This document shows, piece after piece, positions 61,360 to 64,000 of a DNA stretch of 64,000 nt (positions are counted from its first letter, which is position 1; each line of letters opens with the position of its first letter). The notes beneath the pieces are model-generated. The model had not been told where the DNA came from. It saw only the letters and a list, made by a program, of their open reading frames with translations, and searched no databases. The position numbers and the translations under genes are program-made. The stretch is from Edaphocola aurantiacus (GTDB lineage Bacteria > Bacteroidota > Bacteroidia > Chitinophagales > Chitinophagaceae): the NCBI RefSeq assembly GCF_019797745.1, contig NZ_VOSI01000001.1:556928-620927 (forward strand), in the 5' to 3' direction.

Positions 61360-61740
61360 ATGGGATTTATTAAAGAATTCAAGGAGTTTGCCATAAAAGG
61401 CAATGTTATTGATCTGGCAGTCGGTGTAGTTATCGGCGGTGCCTTTAGCAGCATTATTAAATCTCTGGTTGATGACATCATTACCCCGGCCATTCTGACT
61501 CCGGCACTGAAAGCAGCTAATTTATCTGACCTTGCCCAGCTTACCGTTCCGGGTACTGCCATAAAATACGGCAATTTCATCTCTCAGATCATCTCATTTA
61601 TTATTATTGCCTTTGCCCTGTTTTTGATCGTAAAAGCATTTAATAGAATGAAGAAAGCGGAGCCACCTGCAGCTCCTGCAGAACCAAGTGCAACAGATAA
61701 ACTGCTGATGGAAATCCGCGATGAACTGAAAAAGAAATAA
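61360..61740 (+). CDS. mscL: Large-conductance mechanosensitive channel
   Basis: A 126-residue MscL. N-terminal helix MGFIKEFKEFAIKGNVIDLAVGVVIGGAF (read as KEFKEFAIKGNVIDLAVGVV) includes the first transmembrane segment with its small-residue pore lining. The periplasmic loop is short, and the second segment is ISQIISFIIIAFALFLIVKA, followed by a Pro/Ala-rich linker and a charged C-terminal helix. The channel opens on hypo-osmotic shock. The frame ends just before a palindromic terminator. Confidence 0.96.
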   Translation: MGFIKEFKEFAIKGNVIDLAVGVVIGGAFSSIIKSLVDDIITPAILTPALKAANLSDLAQLTVPGTAIKYGNFISQIISFIIIAFALFLIVKAFNRMKKAEPPAAPAEPSATDKLLMEIRDELKKK

Positions 61741-61762
61741 AGCATATTGCTTGCATAAATAC

Positions 61763-61800
61763 TACTAATAAAGGCTTCCGATCGGAAGCCTTTATTAGTA
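61763..61800. terminator. Bidirectional terminator between mscL and the DUF3127 gene
   Basis: An 18-bp perfect stem (TACTAATAAAGGCTTCCG and complement) with a 2-base AT centre. Confidence 0.85.
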
Positions 61801-61829
61801 TATCTACTGTATAAATATATTGTGTTTTC

Positions 61830-62273
61830 TTAGAACGGAAGATCGTCACCAACACCCGGATCAAAAGAAGGACCCTGAGGCTGCTGAGGAGGCGTATAAG
61901 ATGGTTGAGAAGGTGCTTGCTGCATACCACCGCCATATTGCTGCTGTGGTTGCTGATAGCCGCCTTGCTGCTGCTGTTGCATAGCAGGTTCTACTCTCCA
62001 TGCATTCAGGTTGGTGATATAACGCACCTGACCGTCTTTTTCCCATTTGTTACCTCTGATATCGAAACTTACTTTAACGTCCTGTCCTAATTGGAACTGA
62101 TCGATCATCGCACAGGCATTGTTCACTAACTGAAAAGAAGCAAAGTTAGTAAAAGTCATGCCCGTATTGGTTTGTTGTGAGATTTCTATCACAAATTCTC
62201 TTTTAGAGAAGTTTTCCTTTATTTGCTGGGTAGGCTGTTTCACAATTAATTTACCCGTTACTTCTAAAGCCAT
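61830..62273 (-). CDS. DUF3127 OB-fold protein with SSB-like acidic tail
   Basis: 147 residues. The start MALEVTGKLIVKQPTQQ and the KREFVIEI, VKVSFDIRG and NLNAWRVE segments match DUF3127, a Bacteroidota family with an OB-fold resembling single-stranded DNA-binding protein. The C-terminal third is a Gln/Pro/Gly-rich linker ending in DPGVGDDLPF, an acidic tip like the one with which SSB recruits partners. The normal SSB core with its conserved aromatic residues is not apparent, so I do not call it ssb. A role in DNA metabolism is inferred only. A TAATTTTG box lies upstream. Confidence 0.82.
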   Translation of the reverse strand: MALEVTGKLIVKQPTQQIKENFSKREFVIEISQQTNTGMTFTNFASFQLVNNACAMIDQFQLGQDVKVSFDIRGNKWEKDGQVRYITNLNAWRVEPAMQQQQQGGYQQPQQQYGGGMQQAPSQPSYTPPQQPQGPSFDPGVGDDLPF

Positions 62274-62303
62274 AGATTCTAAATTAGTATATTATATAAA
62301 GCA

Positions 62304-62311
62304 CAAAATTA
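62304..62311 (-). promoter_or_regulatory. -7 box (TAATTTTG) for the DUF3127 gene
   Basis: The minus strand reads TAATTTTG, fitting TAnnTTTG, 31 bases before the ATG at 62273. Confidence 0.5.
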
Positions 62312-62332
62312 CGATTCTTTCCTAGCAGAGCC

Positions 62333-62360
62333 AAAAAAAGTGCACCCTCTCGGGCGCACT
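62333..62360 (-). terminator. Terminator after the three-repeat secreted protein gene
   Basis: A 9-bp stem with one G-U pair on the minus strand (AGTGCGCCC / GGGTGCACT) is followed by a run of T. Confidence 0.8.
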
Positions 62361-62390
62361 TACAAGTAATATTTATGCACATGATCTGGA

Positions 62391-62936
62391 TTAAAGTTCT
62401 GCGTTATACAGAGACTCATCAGACACACGGCGTACACCGTAGAACTGGAAAGATTTTCTTTTATATCCTTTCTTGAAGTATACATCAGTATTTCCTTCTT
62501 CCGGCATTGTAATCCAGTCTCTTGTCTTAGGATTATACCAACGGTAAACGTCTACGCGGTTAGCCATACGGGTATTAGATGCATAGAATTGCAGTCTTTT
62601 CTCTTTATACCCCATTTTCAGCATCTGATCGTCTGTATACTCATCTTCAGTAACAGAAACCTGATCTTTAGTGGTTGGGTTGAACCAGGAGTATACTGCT
62701 ACTCTGTTCACGCCAGGCTCACGAAAAGCATAGAATAGTAAAGTTTTATCTTTATATTTCCAGTTTAACAACTGACCTTCCTGGAACTCATTATCTGCCA
62801 AAGTCACATAGGTCTTATCCGTAGGATTGTACCAACGGTATACTGCAATCATTTCAGGATTTTGTTGCGCAAAGGCTGAACTTCCGAAAAACATACCTGC
62901 AGCTAACGCAGATAATAGTACAATTCTTTTTTTCAT
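62391..62936 (-). CDS. Secreted protein with three YRWYNP repeats
   Basis: A 181-residue exported protein. The signal peptide ends at SAFAQ. The mature chain is three tandem repeats of about 47 residues, at roughly 29-75, 76-122 and 123-167. Each starts V-x-VYRWYNP or VYSWFNP, has a T-x-D-x-(V/I)-(T/S) strand, a (M/L)-x-x-GY/KYK turn, and ends (L/F)-x-FYA/G. The pattern recalls the DUF5648-type (F/Y)YNP...GY repeats seen in some bacterial surface enzymes, but I cannot confirm membership. No sorting domain, catalytic residues or lipobox are present. A sugar- or glycan-binding beta-trefoil is one possibility. Confidence 0.7.
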   Translation of the reverse strand: MKKRIVLLSALAAGMFFGSSAFAQQNPEMIAVYRWYNPTDKTYVTLADNEFQEGQLLNWKYKDKTLLFYAFREPGVNRVAVYSWFNPTTKDQVSVTEDEYTDDQMLKMGYKEKRLQFYASNTRMANRVDVYRWYNPKTRDWITMPEEGNTDVYFKKGYKRKSFQFYGVRRVSDESLYNAEL

Positions 62937-63157
62937 AATTATTATTAAGATAAAAAATTCTAAATTTCTGCCAAATTACTAAAATATTTGTCTTTAACAA
63001 ACTTTTTCGTTTTTTTTTGAGTCTTATCTGCCCACATAAAAAGGTATCTGAGAAAAGTGGCCTTTATATATGCAAAAAATCTATTATTGGCAATATAAAA
63101 TAGTGATCTTTGCACATATTTATGTAATTTGGGCTCCATTTTGAAAAGAGGAATTTT

Positions 63158-64000
63158 ATGCAAGAAGTTTATATCAACAGACTGGCAAAGTATCTACCGA
63201 ACGATCCCATTCCGAACAGCGATATTGAAGAAGTATTAGGATATATCAACGGCAAACCGTCGCGTGCAAAAACGATTGTTTTGCGCAATAACGGTATCAA
63301 AAGCCGCCACTATGCATTTAAAGAAGGAAAATCAACCCATAACAATGCAGAACTGACGGCACTAGCAGTGAAGCAACTGTTTCCGGATGGTCCTGTAGAC
63401 ACTGATCTGCTGACCTGCGGTACAACCTTCCCGGATCAGATCCTGCCTTCCCACGCGGCGATGACACTGGGTTTACTGGATACGCATCCGACTGAAATAT
63501 ACAGTCCTTCCGGTGCCTGTTGCTCCAGCATACAGGGCCTGAAACATGCTTTCCTGTCGATCAAATGCGGAGATGCACACAATGCTGTTGCTACCGGTTC
63601 TGAAAAATTGTCCAATATGATGGATGCTCCGAAATTTGACGGAGAATTTGACAGAACAGATGCGATTGATCAGAACGGATATATTGCTTTCGAAAAAGAT
63701 TTCCTGCGTTATATGCTTTCCGATGGTGCAGCAGCAGCTTATCTTTCCGACCAGGCAAATACAGAGGGCATTTCTCTTCGTATTGACTGGATTGATATGA
63801 CCTCCTACAGCAATGAACTGGAGACTTGTATGTATGCCGGCAGTGATAAAGATGAGCATGGAAATGTGGTGAGCTGGAAAGATATGGATGCCCGCGAATG
63901 GCGCGCACAGAGCGTGTTTGCGGTAAAACAGGATACCCGACTGCTGGGACAATTTATTGTTGCAAAAGGTGTAGGATTCCTGGAGGATATTATTGCCAAA
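63158..64000 (+). CDS. FabH-like 3-oxoacyl-ACP synthase (DarB-like), partial
   Basis: The first 281 codons of a ketoacyl-ACP synthase III relative; the 3' end is outside the window. It starts MQEVYINRLAKYLPND and has NGKPSRAKTIVLRNNGIKSR. The active-site region YSPSGACCSSIQGLKHAF puts the nucleophilic Cys at 121, aligned with the AAC of FabH, and TGSEKLS follows. The NGKPS...RNNGIKxRxYA block and the Cys region resemble DarB, the FabH-like enzyme of flexirubin and dialkylresorcinol pigment clusters of Bacteroidota, rather than housekeeping FabH. If so, the pigment cluster begins at this edge. The ATG at 63158 is the first in frame after an AT-rich leader. Confidence 0.8.
   Translation, partial: MQEVYINRLAKYLPNDPIPNSDIEEVLGYINGKPSRAKTIVLRNNGIKSRHYAFKEGKSTHNNAELTALAVKQLFPDGPVDTDLLTCGTTFPDQILPSHAAMTLGLLDTHPTEIYSPSGACCSSIQGLKHAFLSIKCGDAHNAVATGSEKLSNMMDAPKFDGEFDRTDAIDQNGYIAFEKDFLRYMLSDGAAAAYLSDQANTEGISLRIDWIDMTSYSNELETCMYAGSDKDEHGNVVSWKDMDAREWRAQSVFAVKQDTRLLGQFIVAKGVGFLEDIIAK

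Noticed and set aside
61830-62273. Calling the gene ssb
   Set aside because: The start MALEVTGKL and strand pattern fit DUF3127 better; only the acidic tail is SSB-like.

Overview
The window reads as a chromosomal segment of a Bacteroidota bacterium, most likely in or near the Chitinophagaceae (family-level placement is an inference). Evidence: several type IX secretion (T9SS type A) C-terminal sorting domains, SusC-type TonB plug domains, DUF2807, DUF3127, DUF4230 and DUF5683 proteins, the efp-accB-accC order, and the Bacteroidota promoter box TAnnTTTG upstream of many genes. Moderate GC, dense coding, and many near-perfect intergenic hairpin terminators. I saw no tRNA, rRNA, CRISPR array, transposase or phage gene.

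Layout. 1-3.2 kb (minus): a helical-repeat exported protein running off the left edge, a DUF2807 lipoprotein and a MoxR ATPase. 3.3-6.2 kb (plus): alpha/beta hydrolase and uvrB. 6.3-10.3 kb (plus): a solo TonB plug protein, an ECF sigma factor, and a large fusion with an anti-sigma-like N-terminus, a carboxypeptidase-regulatory-like domain, a TonB plug and a von Willebrand A domain; this is the most unusual protein here. 10.4-12.4 kb (minus): kdsD and a DUF2157 membrane protein. 12.5-15.5 kb (plus): enoyl-CoA hydratase/isomerase, DUF4230 protein, T9SS protein. 15.6-19 kb (minus): mfd.

19.0-26.4 kb (minus) holds two tandem paralogous three-gene cassettes of secreted Ig/PKD-like proteins, in which only the last gene of each carries a T9SS sorting domain. 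26.4-27.4 kb is a 1 kb gene-free stretch with a structured GC-richer island. Then come glyS, a 967-residue T9SS surface protein and a small lipoprotein (plus), followed by recD-recC-recB (minus, 33.1-41.5 kb), a DUF5683 protein and an M13 peptidase (plus), and efp-accB-accC (minus, 44.5-47.1 kb).

47.3-52.4 kb (plus): SAM methyltransferase, a hybrid histidine kinase, a decayed FkbM methyltransferase remnant, kptA and a lipoprotein subclass-B1 metallo-beta-lactamase homologue. 52.5-58.1 kb (minus): a tolC-acrA-acrB type RND efflux operon. 58.4-61.7 kb (plus): uvrA and mscL. 61.8-62.9 kb (minus): a DUF3127 OB-fold protein and a three-repeat secreted protein. 63.2 kb to the right edge: a FabH-like ketosynthase resembling DarB of flexirubin/dialkylresorcinol clusters.

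Functional themes: DNA repair is strongly represented (uvrA, uvrB, mfd, recBCD), with envelope and surface functions (T9SS proteins, RND pump, lipoproteins, MscL) and core metabolism and translation (accBC, efp, glyS). The candidates for something undescribed are the sigma/plug/VWA locus and the duplicated split secreted-protein cassettes.
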